From Deltaproteobacteria bacterium (lineage in GTDB: Bacteria; Myxococcota_A; Polyangia; Polyangiales; Sandaracinaceae): a DNA stretch of 64,000 nucleotides. Location: NCBI GenBank assembly GCA_017303575.1, contig JAFLCL010000005.1:25564-89563 (forward strand), given 5' to 3'. The notes beneath the pieces were generated by a model. It did no database searches. It saw only the letters and a list, made by a program, of their open reading frames with translations, and was not told where the DNA came from. Positions 55,499 to 63,275 of this stretch are shown in pieces. The position numbers and the translations under genes were made by a program. Every line of letters begins with the position of its first letter. Positions within the stretch are counted from its first letter, which is position 1.

Positions 55499-56605
55499 AT
55501 GGCGAGAAAGATCGGGATCCTCACGGGCGGAGGCGACTGCCCTGGCCTCAACGCGGTGATCCGCGCCGCCGTCAAGGTCGGCATCGAGCGACACGGCTTC
55601 GAGATCTTCGGCATCGAGGACGCGCTCAACGGGCTCATCGATCTCGACTACCAGAGCCCCGACGGAAACCGCTGGCTCCGCACGCGCGACGTGCACCAGA
55701 TCCTCGCGCGCGGCGGCACGATCCTCGGCACCTCGAACCGCAGCGACCCGTTTCGCTTCGTGGTGAAGGACGCGGCTGGAAAGAAGCACGAGACGGACGT
55801 GTCCGATCAGGTGATCGCGAACGCGAAGAAGCTCGGCCTCGAGGGCCTCATCACGATCGGGGGCGACGGCTCGATGCGGATCGCGCACCGCTTCCTCGCC
55901 AAGGGCCTGCCGATGATCGGCGTGCCCAAGACGATCGACAACGACCTCGGCGCCACTGATCAGACCTTCGGCTTCGACACCGCGGTGGGCATCGCGATGG
56001 AGGCGATCGATCGCCTTCGCGACACGGCCGAGAGCCACGATCGGGTGATGCTCGTCGAGGTGATGGGGCGCGACGCAGGATGGATCGCGCTCCACGCGGG
56101 GCTCGCGAGCGGCGCGGACGCGATCCTCGTGCCCGAGATCCCCTACCGCCTCGAGCCCATCGCGAAGATGATCGAGCGCCGACGTTCGCAGGGTCAGAAG
56201 TACTCGATCGTCGTGGTCAGCGAGGGCGCCAAGCCCGCGGGCGGCGAGGCGAGCGTGCTCGAGCACCTGCCAGGCGCGATGCCTCGGTTGCAGGGCGCGG
56301 CGCAGCGCGTGAGCGATGGCCTCTCGCGCCTCCTCGAGGCCGACATGCGCGTGACCGTGCTCGGTCACGTGCAGCGCGGCGGCAGCCCTTCGTCCTTCGA
56401 TCGCATCCTCGGCACCCGCTTCGGTCATGCCGCGGCGGATCTCGCCGCCGCCGGCACGTGGGATCACATGGTCGCGCTGCGAGGCGACGACGTCGTCGCG
56501 ATCCCGATCGTCGAGGCGATCCGTGAGCCGAAGCGCGTCGCGCCCGACTGCCAGCTCGTCGCGACCGCGCGGGCCCTCGGCGTGGTGTTCGGCGACGAGA
56601 GCTGA
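55499..56605 (+). CDS. pfkA: 6-phosphofructokinase
   Basis: 368 aa. It phosphorylates fructose 6-phosphate in glycolysis. Motifs: GILTGGGDCPGLNAVIRAA (nucleotide and PPi-loop region), ILGTSNRSDPFRF, TIGGDGSMRIAHRF, GVPKTIDNDLGATDQTFGFD (catalytic TIDND), VEVMGRDAGWIALHAGLASG and VLGHVQRGGSPSSFDR. The GGDGS form (Gly rather than Asp) indicates ATP as phosphoryl donor. The Lys in PKTIDND is the residue usual in PPi-type and in group III ATP-dependent enzymes, so a non-allosteric group III type is likely. Last gene of the flippase-GNAT-pfkA operon. Confidence 0.96.
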   Translation: MARKIGILTGGGDCPGLNAVIRAAVKVGIERHGFEIFGIEDALNGLIDLDYQSPDGNRWLRTRDVHQILARGGTILGTSNRSDPFRFVVKDAAGKKHETDVSDQVIANAKKLGLEGLITIGGDGSMRIAHRFLAKGLPMIGVPKTIDNDLGATDQTFGFDTAVGIAMEAIDRLRDTAESHDRVMLVEVMGRDAGWIALHAGLASGADAILVPEIPYRLEPIAKMIERRRSQGQKYSIVVVSEGAKPAGGEASVLEHLPGAMPRLQGAAQRVSDGLSRLLEADMRVTVLGHVQRGGSPSSFDRILGTRFGHAAADLAAAGTWDHMVALRGDDVVAIPIVEAIREPKRVAPDCQLVATARALGVVFGDES

Positions 56606-56616
56606 TCCCGCACGGC

Positions 56617-56635
56617 GCGCACTTCGTTTGTGCGC
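56617..56635 (+). terminator. Weak hairpin after pfkA
   Basis: GCGCAC-TTCGTTT-GTGCGC, a 6-bp perfect stem 12 bp after the pfkA stop, followed by mixed sequence with a few T residues. It is a possible end of the operon but lacks a true T tract. Confidence 0.35.
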
Positions 56636-56799
56636 TCCGCACTCTTTGCAGGGTCGCCGACGAGACACCGTGGTTTTCCCTGGGATCTCGCGACGCGCGA
56701 TCGTGGCGCACGCCTTGCTCGACGCCGATCGGCGGGCGGGTGCACACGTGCGCCTTCCCCGTTCTTCGCATGACGCGGCCGCATGGCCCGAGGGAACAC

Positions 56800-59700
56800 A
56801 TGACGCTTCGACGAGCTTGGAAGGTCTCCGCTTGCTTGGTCCTCTTGGCCGCGCTCCCCGCATGCGACTGCGCGGGCAACATGCCTGTCGATCCGATCGA
56901 CGCAGGAGACGTCGGTCCCGTGCCCGATGGAGGCATGCGTGACAGTGGGCCGACCTCGGACACTGGACCGCACGACGCCGGCCCGCCGAGGGTGGACGCT
57001 CCCGGCCTCGACACGGGGCCCTGCGTCGCGACCGGCCCCGAGAGCTGCAACGCCGTCGATGACGACTGCGACGGATCGATCGACGAGAGCACGCTGCGCC
57101 CGTGCGGCACCGACGTGGGCGAGTGCGTCGTCGGCTACGAGACGTGCACCGATGGCGCATACGGCGCGTGCGAGGGTGAGGTCGAGCCCGAAGCGACGGA
57201 CGCGTGCAACGGCGTCGACGACGACTGCGACGAGGCGATCGACGAAGGCTGCACGTGCACGGACGGCGACACCCAGTCGTGCGGCTCCGATGTGGGCGAG
57301 TGCACTGCGGGCACGCAGACCTGCGCGAGCGGCGCGTGGGGAACGTGCGTGGGCGAGGTCACCGCGGTGGCCGAGAGCTGCAACGGTCGCGACGACAACT
57401 GCGACGGCGTGACCGACGAGGCGTGCGACTGCGTCGACGGCGACACGCAGCCCTGCGGCACCGACGTGGGCGAGTGCACCGCAGGCACGCAGACCTGTGC
57501 GAGCGGCGCGTGGGGCTCGTGCGTCGGTGAGGTCGCCGCGCGCGCCGAGCTCTGCAACACGCTCGACGACGACTGCGACGCAGCGAGCGACGAGACCTTC
57601 GTGCTCGGCATGGCGTGCGACGGCACGGATGCCGATCGATGCACGGAGGGCGTCACCGCGTGCGATCCGTCGGGCGCCTCGACGATCTGCTCGGACACCA
57701 CCGGCGACACGCTCGAGCTCTGCAACACCACCGACGACGACTGCGATCTCGCGACGGACGAGGGCTTCATGGTCGGCACGCGCTGCGACGGCCCCGACGC
57801 CGACACGTGCGCGGAGGGCGCGTTCATGTGTGACGTGGCGGGCACAGCGTCGTGCAGCGACACCAGCGGCGACAGCGTCGAGACCTGCAACGGGATGGAC
57901 GACGACTGCGACGGATCGATCGACGAGGGCAACCCCGGCGGCGGCGTGGCTTGCATGGGCGCGACGGACGTGGGCGCGTGCATCAGCCGCACGGCCTGCG
58001 TGAGCGGCTCGCTGATCTGCCGCGGCACCTTCGTCTCGAGCGCGGGATTGCCCACGAATCCGGGCACCCCGAGCGCGCCGCTGCCCTCGATCGCGAGCGC
58101 GATCGCGAACGCAGTGGTGCTCGGCGGCGGCACCGACGTGTGTGTCTGCGACGCGGCCGCAGCGGGCGCGAGCACGTTCACCGAAGACGTCACGATGGTC
58201 GAAGGCACCGATGTGAACGGGGGCTTCGACTGCGCCAGCTGGACGGTCGTCGCCGGTCGCACCACCACGATCCAGGACGTCGACGACGACGGCGTGTCGT
58301 TCCCGTCGGGGCTCACGAGCGCCACGACGTTGCGACGCATGACGGTCGACGGCTTCGATCGTGCGGGTGGCTCGGCGGTGACCTCCGCGATCACCATCAC
58401 CGACGCCTCGCCGGGCCTCGACACCGTCGTCGTCAACGCGGGTGATGCCGCGACGGCGATCGGTCTGCGGGTGGTCGAGAGCAGCGGCGCGACCGCCGCG
58501 CCTGCGATCACGAACAGCACGATCCGCGCGAACGGCGTCGCGTCGGGCACGGCCGTCAGCGTGAGCATCGAGGCCGCCGCGCCTCGCTTCTCGAGCACTG
58601 CGATCGGCGGGGCCACCCCGTCGGGCAGCGCCAGCGCGGCGAGCACCGCGTATGGCGTGCGCTGCGTCGACTGCGCGGGCACCACCTTCAGCGCGGGCTC
58701 CGTCCGCGGCACGGGCGCGACGACCAGCGGCTTCGGCTTCCACGGTACGGGCGATCTGAGCGGCGTGACGGCGATGACCACGGCCTTCGGTGGCGGTGGC
58801 ACGACCACGAACGGGTCCTCGAGCGTCGGCATTCGCCTCGACACCTGCGGCGGCGCGCCGACCTTCACGATGACCAACAGCGACGGCGGCTTCGATCTCG
58901 CGAGCTCTCCTCTCACTGGCACCTCCCGCACCGGCATCTCGTCCACAGGCGCGCGCTGCGCTCCCGTGATCGACGGCGGTCGTCACATCGGCTGCGAGCG
59001 GGGCAACACGTGCACCGGCATCGACTGCAACACCGGCAGCGCGTGCGACGTGCGCAACGCCTCGCTCGTCCAGGGCACGGTGGCATCGGCCGACACCGCG
59101 GCGTACGGCCTGCGCTGCACGGGCGGCGCGTGCGCCTCGATCACCACGAGCACGCTCCAGTCGGGCAACCTGCGCGGCGGCGCGACGATCGGCACTGCGC
59201 TCGATCTCGATGGCGCCTCGCCGCGTGTCGACGACTGCATGATCATCGGGCCCGGTGGATCGACGACAGCGGCCACCACCGGTCGCTTCGACGCGCTCTA
59301 TCTCCAGGGCACGAGCTCCACCGTGTCGAACTGCGTGATCCGCGAGGGCTCGGGCGCAGGCACCGCAGCGTTCAACGGAACGCTCACGGTGATCCGCTTC
59401 GATCAGAGCGCGGGCATCGTCGTGATGGAGCCCACGATCGTGAACGACACCGTGGAGTACAGCGGCTGCCCGACCTGCGGCACGCGCATCGGCCTGGTGG
59501 TGAACGGCGCGATCGGCGGCGTGAGCGGACCGCTCGGCGTCGTCCGCAACACCATCATCCGCAACATCGGCACGGGCGGCACGACCAACCCCGTGGTCGA
59601 GCGCGGAAGCAACGCCGACCTCGCGTTCTTCCAGAACAACGCGCTGCGCGATCTCACCGCATCGATGCTCGCGCTCTACCTCGACGAGGGCACGACAGCG

Positions 59701-59919
59701 CTCGGCACCGCGTCGCAGATCAACACGATGATGATGGGCGGCACCTCGGGCGGAAACCTCGTCGCCGACTGCAACCTCACCGCCGCGTGGCGCCTGCCGA
59801 TGAGCTCGATGTGCCGCAACGCCGGCACCTCGATGAGCTGTCCCCGCGCCGACTTCGACGCGCAGGTGCGGCCCAACGAGATGGCCTGCGACATCGGCGC
59901 CGACGAGTTCTATCCCTGA
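56800..59919 (+). CDS. Large MopE-motif / beta-helix lipoprotein
   Basis: 1039 aa. Lipobox LPAC (Cys22), then an Asp/Gly/Pro linker (to ~75). Seven MopE-type metal-binding motifs follow (about 80-400; CNAVDDDCDGSIDES, CNGVDDDCDEAIDEG, CNGRDDNCDGVTDEA, CNTLDDDCDAASDE, CNTTDDDCDLATDEG, CNGMDDDCDGSIDEG), interleaved with near-identical CGxDVGECTAGTQTCASGAW repeats. From about residue 420 the sequence turns to Thr/Ala/Gly/Asn-rich parallel beta-helix repeats with few charged residues (SAITITDASPGLDTVVVNAG, PAITNSTIRANG). It ends in the common cap CDIGADEFYP. Family expectation: copper or other metal binding at the surface (MopE precedent) plus adhesion by the helix. GAGGGA precedes the ATG. Confidence 0.9.
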   Translation: MTLRRAWKVSACLVLLAALPACDCAGNMPVDPIDAGDVGPVPDGGMRDSGPTSDTGPHDAGPPRVDAPGLDTGPCVATGPESCNAVDDDCDGSIDESTLRPCGTDVGECVVGYETCTDGAYGACEGEVEPEATDACNGVDDDCDEAIDEGCTCTDGDTQSCGSDVGECTAGTQTCASGAWGTCVGEVTAVAESCNGRDDNCDGVTDEACDCVDGDTQPCGTDVGECTAGTQTCASGAWGSCVGEVAARAELCNTLDDDCDAASDETFVLGMACDGTDADRCTEGVTACDPSGASTICSDTTGDTLELCNTTDDDCDLATDEGFMVGTRCDGPDADTCAEGAFMCDVAGTASCSDTSGDSVETCNGMDDDCDGSIDEGNPGGGVACMGATDVGACISRTACVSGSLICRGTFVSSAGLPTNPGTPSAPLPSIASAIANAVVLGGGTDVCVCDAAAAGASTFTEDVTMVEGTDVNGGFDCASWTVVAGRTTTIQDVDDDGVSFPSGLTSATTLRRMTVDGFDRAGGSAVTSAITITDASPGLDTVVVNAGDAATAIGLRVVESSGATAAPAITNSTIRANGVASGTAVSVSIEAAAPRFSSTAIGGATPSGSASAASTAYGVRCVDCAGTTFSAGSVRGTGATTSGFGFHGTGDLSGVTAMTTAFGGGGTTTNGSSSVGIRLDTCGGAPTFTMTNSDGGFDLASSPLTGTSRTGISSTGARCAPVIDGGRHIGCERGNTCTGIDCNTGSACDVRNASLVQGTVASADTAAYGLRCTGGACASITTSTLQSGNLRGGATIGTALDLDGASPRVDDCMIIGPGGSTTAATTGRFDALYLQGTSSTVSNCVIREGSGAGTAAFNGTLTVIRFDQSAGIVVMEPTIVNDTVEYSGCPTCGTRIGLVVNGAIGGVSGPLGVVRNTIIRNIGTGGTTNPVVERGSNADLAFFQNNALRDLTASMLALYLDEGTTALGTASQINTMMMGGTSGGNLVADCNLTAAWRLPMSSMCRNAGTSMSCPRADFDAQVRPNEMACDIGADEFYP

Positions 59920-59951
59920 GCACGCGGGTCCTCGCGACGACACCGGGGCGT

Positions 59952-59983
59952 CACCTCCGCGACACACGAGCGTCGCGGAGGTG
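59952..59983 (+). terminator. 12-bp perfect hairpin between the MopE lipoprotein and the metallophosphoesterase
   Basis: CACCTCCGCGAC (59952-59963) and GTCGCGGAGGTG (59972-59983) form a 12-bp perfect stem with an 8-base loop, 32 bp after the lipoprotein stop. There is no T tract; the following TAGCCT is instead a possible -10 element for the next gene. It could be a terminator or an operator. Confidence 0.5.
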
Positions 59984-59989
59984 TAGCCT
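59984..59989 (+). promoter_or_regulatory. Putative -10 element, leaderless start
   Basis: TAGCCT ends 6 bases before the metallophosphoesterase ATG, so the expected RNA start coincides with the ATG. No Shine-Dalgarno precedes the gene. No clear -35. Confidence 0.3.
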
Positions 59990-59995
59990 CGTCCG

Positions 59996-61759
59996 ATGCG
60001 CTCCACTGGCTTGTTCGTCGCTCTCACCACCACGGTCGCCACCTCCTTCGCCGCCGGCTGCCCTGGCCCGAGCGACGTTCCCGACGCCGCGACGCTCGAT
60101 GCAGGCACGAGCGAGGACGCGCCGATGCCCAGCGACGCGCCGCCGATCGATGCCGAGATGCACGGCGGCCTTCGTCTGCCGCGTTGTGAGGAGACCGATC
60201 CCGAGACCAGCGCGCTGCCTCACTTCGCGAGCACCCTCGAGGGCACGTACGTGCCGGGGCTCGATCGCTTCCCGATGTCGGGCCCCGAGAACCCGGCGGT
60301 GGAAGAGGGCGAGATCCTCTACCGCGGGATGGGCCTGCACGAGGTCGAGGCCGGCCCCGGCTTGGCGCACGTGCACCGCGAGGATCTCGGCGCGAGCTCG
60401 ACCGCCACGACGGGCCGTCACTCGCTCGCGTGGCTCGCGCACCTCTCGGACTTCCAGCTCGTCGACGACGAGTCCCCCTCGCGCCTCGCGACGCTCGACA
60501 ACCCTTCGATCCCTTCGGGCCTGAGGTCGCAGGAGGCGTACCTGCCGCGCGCGGTCTCCGCGATGAGCCGAACCTTCGAGCGCATCCTCGCCCCCGATCG
60601 TCCGCTCGACTTCGCCATCATCACCGGCGACTGCGCCGACAGCGCGCAGCAGAACGAGCTCGACTGGGTGATCGCGCTGATGAACGGCGAGCCCGGTCTC
60701 CACACCGACTCCGGCGACGACGACGATCCGGTGCCTGGGCCCGACAATGATCCGAAGGATCCGTTCGATCCCACACCCTTCCCGGCGCCGTGGCTCTACG
60801 TGCCGGGCAACCACGACGTCGAGGTCGTCGGCATCAACGCGCCGAGCGATCGCAACCGCGAGCAGGCGCTGGGCACGAGCCCCATCTCGGGCACGCGCGA
60901 CTACCGCCTCTGGTACGCACCCGCGTCGCGACGGACGATCACCGCCGATCCGCGGCGCGAGATCATCGAGCGCGATCAGATCGTCGCAACGGTCCGCGCC
61001 GCGGACGCCGACGGCCCCATGGGACCTTCGGGCCACGGCTATCCGCCTACGGGCGACGTCGACACGTCGATGGGCGCGAACTGGGCCTACGACGTGGTGC
61101 CCGGGGTCCTGCGCGTGCTCGCGATCGACACGAGCGATCGCGAGGGTGGCTCGGAGGGCATGATCCTCCAGAGCTTCGTCGACGGATGGTTGATCCCCGA
61201 GCTCGATCGCGCGGTGGACGACGGCGTGCTCGTGATGCTCGCCTCGCACCACTCGACGCGCTCGATCGACGTCTTCCCCGGACAGGCCGGGGCGATGCCG
61301 ACGCCCGGCGCGCTCACGGGCGAGCAGATCGAAGACATCGTGGCTGCGCGCCCCGAGGTGATCGCGTGGCTCGTCGGTCACACGCACGACAACCAGGTCC
61401 ACGCGATCGCGGGCGCCGACGCGGCGCACCCGGGCTACTGGGAGATCATGACGAGCGCGATCGCCGACTTCCCCTCGCAGGCGCGCGCGATCGAGCTCGT
61501 GGACAACGGCGACGGCACGCTCTCGATCTTCGCCACGCTGATCGACTACGACACCGACGACTGCTTCGAGCGCCGCTTCCGCGCACTCTCGCAGATGGAG
61601 TGGATCTCGGCGTGGACCGACAACATCACGCGCGACCCGATGCAGCTCAACGTCGAGCTCGTGCGCGCGATCCCCGACAGTGCGAGCGAGGCCGTGAGCG
61701 CCGCGAGCATGATGGCTCCCGACCGCATCGAGAGCCTGACGACGTTGATCGGCGAGTGA
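59996..61759 (+). CDS. Metallophosphoesterase lipoprotein (PPA1498/TIGR03767-like)
   Basis: 587 aa. Lipobox AAGC (Cys22) and an Asp/Pro/Ala linker (to ~55). A calcineurin-like phosphoesterase domain carries all metal motifs: AHLSDFQLVDDESPSR (first metal Asp), IITGDCADS, YVPGNHDVEVVG, LASHHSTRSID and WLVGHTHDNQVHA. The length, the DFQLxDEESPxR start and the long acidic insertion between the second and third motifs (DSGDDDDPVPGPDNDPKDP) match the PPA1498-type group. It is probably a periplasmic or surface phosphatase of unknown substrate. A 12-bp hairpin precedes the gene. Confidence 0.92.
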   Translation: MRSTGLFVALTTTVATSFAAGCPGPSDVPDAATLDAGTSEDAPMPSDAPPIDAEMHGGLRLPRCEETDPETSALPHFASTLEGTYVPGLDRFPMSGPENPAVEEGEILYRGMGLHEVEAGPGLAHVHREDLGASSTATTGRHSLAWLAHLSDFQLVDDESPSRLATLDNPSIPSGLRSQEAYLPRAVSAMSRTFERILAPDRPLDFAIITGDCADSAQQNELDWVIALMNGEPGLHTDSGDDDDPVPGPDNDPKDPFDPTPFPAPWLYVPGNHDVEVVGINAPSDRNREQALGTSPISGTRDYRLWYAPASRRTITADPRREIIERDQIVATVRAADADGPMGPSGHGYPPTGDVDTSMGANWAYDVVPGVLRVLAIDTSDREGGSEGMILQSFVDGWLIPELDRAVDDGVLVMLASHHSTRSIDVFPGQAGAMPTPGALTGEQIEDIVAARPEVIAWLVGHTHDNQVHAIAGADAAHPGYWEIMTSAIADFPSQARAIELVDNGDGTLSIFATLIDYDTDDCFERRFRALSQMEWISAWTDNITRDPMQLNVELVRAIPDSASEAVSAASMMAPDRIESLTTLIGE

Positions 61760-61791
61760 TCACACACCCGCCCCGGATGGGCGACGCACCT

Positions 61792-61815
61792 CCCGTACGG
61801 GCGACGTATGCGTCG
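61792..61815. promoter_or_regulatory. Two adjacent palindromes upstream of the toxin-antitoxin pair
   Basis: CCCGTACGGG (61792-61801, perfect) is followed at once by CGACG-TATG-CGTCG (61802-61806 / 61811-61815). They lie about 75-100 bp before the antitoxin ATG. Ribbon-helix-helix antitoxins bind such clustered dyads to repress their own operon; a candidate operator only. Confidence 0.4.
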
Positions 61816-61890
61816 ACCCTCCTTCGATCGTGCCCGTGCTCTTGCGCGAAGGTGGTGAGCGCGTTGACGTAGGTCGCCGGGGCGAACACC

Positions 61891-62109
61891 ATGACACCCA
61901 TGGTCAAGACTCAGGTCTATTTGGAGGAGAAAGATCTCCGTGCGCTCCATCGGATCGCGAAGTCGTCCAAGCGCACCGTGGCTTCGCTCGTTCGCGAGGC
62001 GGTCGAGCGGACCTGGCTGACCCCGGAACGGCGTGGCCCGGTGGCCGTGTGGTCGGGACCGGTGCGAGCGACCGCAGCTGATCACGATTCGATCTACGAC
62101 GAGGCGTGA
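61891..62109 (+). CDS. Ribbon-helix-helix antitoxin (VapB/CopG type)
   Basis: 72 aa. The N-terminal RHH fold reads MVKTQVYLEEKDLRALHRIA then KSSKRTVASLVREAVERTWL: a beta strand with alternating Lys/Gln/Tyr for DNA contact, then two helices. The C-terminal tail (about residues 45-72) would wrap the toxin. The start could be ATG 61891 or 61900. The PIN toxin GTG lies 1 bp after the stop, the classic order of a VapBC operon. Confidence 0.88.
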   Translation: MTPMVKTQVYLEEKDLRALHRIAKSSKRTVASLVREAVERTWLTPERRGPVAVWSGPVRATAADHDSIYDEA

Positions 62110-62110
62110 C

Positions 62111-62530
62111 GTGATCCGCGCGGGGGAGAGCGTCTTCGTGGACAGCGGCGCTTGGATCGCGCTCGCGCTCCAGCGGGATCCGCTCCACGCGCGCGCCGTG
62201 GACACCTGGGATGCGTTGGAGGCGGCGGGCGCAAGGCTTGCGACCTCGGTCCCAGTCGTGATCGAGACGTTCACGTTTCTCGAGCGGAACGCGAGTCGGG
62301 AGGCAGCCCTCGCGTGGAAGGACGGCCTGCGGGACGTGCGTCGAATGAAGACGCTCGAGTGCCCGAACGTCGCGCTCGAGGCGTCGTGGGCCTACTTCGC
62401 TCGACGCGATCTCCATCGACTTTCTGCTGTCGACGCCACGTCGTTCGTCCTCATGACGAGGGCGAAGATCCGCGTCGTGTTCACGTTCGATCACCACTTT
62501 TCATCCGTCGGTTTCCGAATCGTCGGCTGA
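62111..62530 (+). CDS. PIN-domain toxin (VapC type)
   Basis: 139 aa PIN-domain ribonuclease. Acidic active-site residues are in place: Asp in VFVDSGAWIAL, Glu in VIETFTFLERN, Asp in SAVDATSFVLM and Asp in VFTFDHHF. Family role: Mg-dependent RNA cleavage that arrests growth when the antitoxin is lost; the RNA target is unknown. I chose GTG 62111, 1 bp after the antitoxin stop, because it leads directly into the first PIN strand. An upstream in-frame start at 62033 would overlap the antitoxin. Confidence 0.88.
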   Translation: MIRAGESVFVDSGAWIALALQRDPLHARAVDTWDALEAAGARLATSVPVVIETFTFLERNASREAALAWKDGLRDVRRMKTLECPNVALEASWAYFARRDLHRLSAVDATSFVLMTRAKIRVVFTFDHHFSSVGFRIVG

Positions 62531-62604
62531 CGGTCCTCGGCGGAAGCGGGTGCGCATGCGTGACCAGAGTGAGGACCCTTTCGTCGAGCTCGTGAGGGAC
62601 GTGA

Positions 62605-63180
62605 TCACACACCGGCCTTGGCGAGGATGACGACGGAGACGCCGCGCGCTGGCTTCTTCGTGCTCGCGTTGCGGTAGCCGTGCGGGACGTTGCCGGGGAA
62701 GGCGAGCACGTCGCCGGTCTGGAGCACGTGCTCTTCCCCTGCGACCACGATCACGACCTCACCGTCGAGCAGCGTGAAGTACTCGCGCGTGCCCGGCAGG
62801 TGCGGCGTGCCGCCCATCACCGCCCCGGGCGCGAAGTCCATCGTCGCGAGCAGCTCTTCGGGCACGGGCTCGGGCACGAGCGGCGTCATCACCACGCCGC
62901 GCCCTCGCTTCTGCGCGCCGAGCTCCTCGTTCTTCCAGCGACGCACCTTCGCCCGCGGTGAGCTCAAGAGCTCGTCGATCGGCGCGCCGAGCGCGCGGCT
63001 CACCTTCACCAGCACCGCGAGCGACGGATTGCCCGCGCCCGACTCGAGGTTCGCGATCGTCGAGCGCGGCACGCCCGCCGACTTGGCGAGCTCGTGCTGC
63101 GTGAGGCCGCGCGCGTGACGCAGGCCGAGGAGGTTGCGCGCGAGGTGAGAGGCCACCTGGCTCGTGTCGCCGTCGCTCAT
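62605..63180 (-). CDS. XRE-family regulator with cupin domain
   Basis: 191 aa. The N-terminal helix-turn-helix (about 14-68) reads GLRHARGLTQHELAKSAGVP and RSTIANLESGAGNPSLAVLV. A linker with KVRRWKNEELG leads to a C-terminal cupin (about 115-187): TREYFTLLDGEVVIVVAGEE, LQTGDVLAFPGNVPHGYRN. Regulators of this type bind small molecules in the cupin and often control an adjacent metabolic gene. Here a short-chain dehydrogenase is divergent 95 bp away. I chose ATG 63180; the upstream frame to 63321 is shadow sequence over the SDR start. Confidence 0.92.
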   Translation of the reverse strand: MSDGDTSQVASHLARNLLGLRHARGLTQHELAKSAGVPRSTIANLESGAGNPSLAVLVKVSRALGAPIDELLSSPRAKVRRWKNEELGAQKRGRGVVMTPLVPEPVPEELLATMDFAPGAVMGGTPHLPGTREYFTLLDGEVVIVVAGEEHVLQTGDVLAFPGNVPHGYRNASTKKPARGVSVVILAKAGV

Positions 63181-63183
63181 CGC

Positions 63184-63211
63184 TTGGACGTTCTGCCAAT
63201 CCGTTGGACAA
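63184..63211. promoter_or_regulatory. Cluster of TTGG/CCAA half-sites between XRE-cupin and SDR genes
   Basis: TTGG (63184), CCAA (63196-63199) and TTGG (63204) form two overlapping inverted repeats (spacers 8 and 4). TTGGACAA at 63204-63211 recurs at 63301-63308 inside the SDR start. They lie just upstream of the regulator's ATG, where an autoregulatory operator is expected. Confidence 0.35.
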
Positions 63212-63275
63212 GGCAAGCGCCTGCGTCCCGTTCGTCGCGCACGCTGAGGCCAACGAAACGAAGGGACGGCGCACC

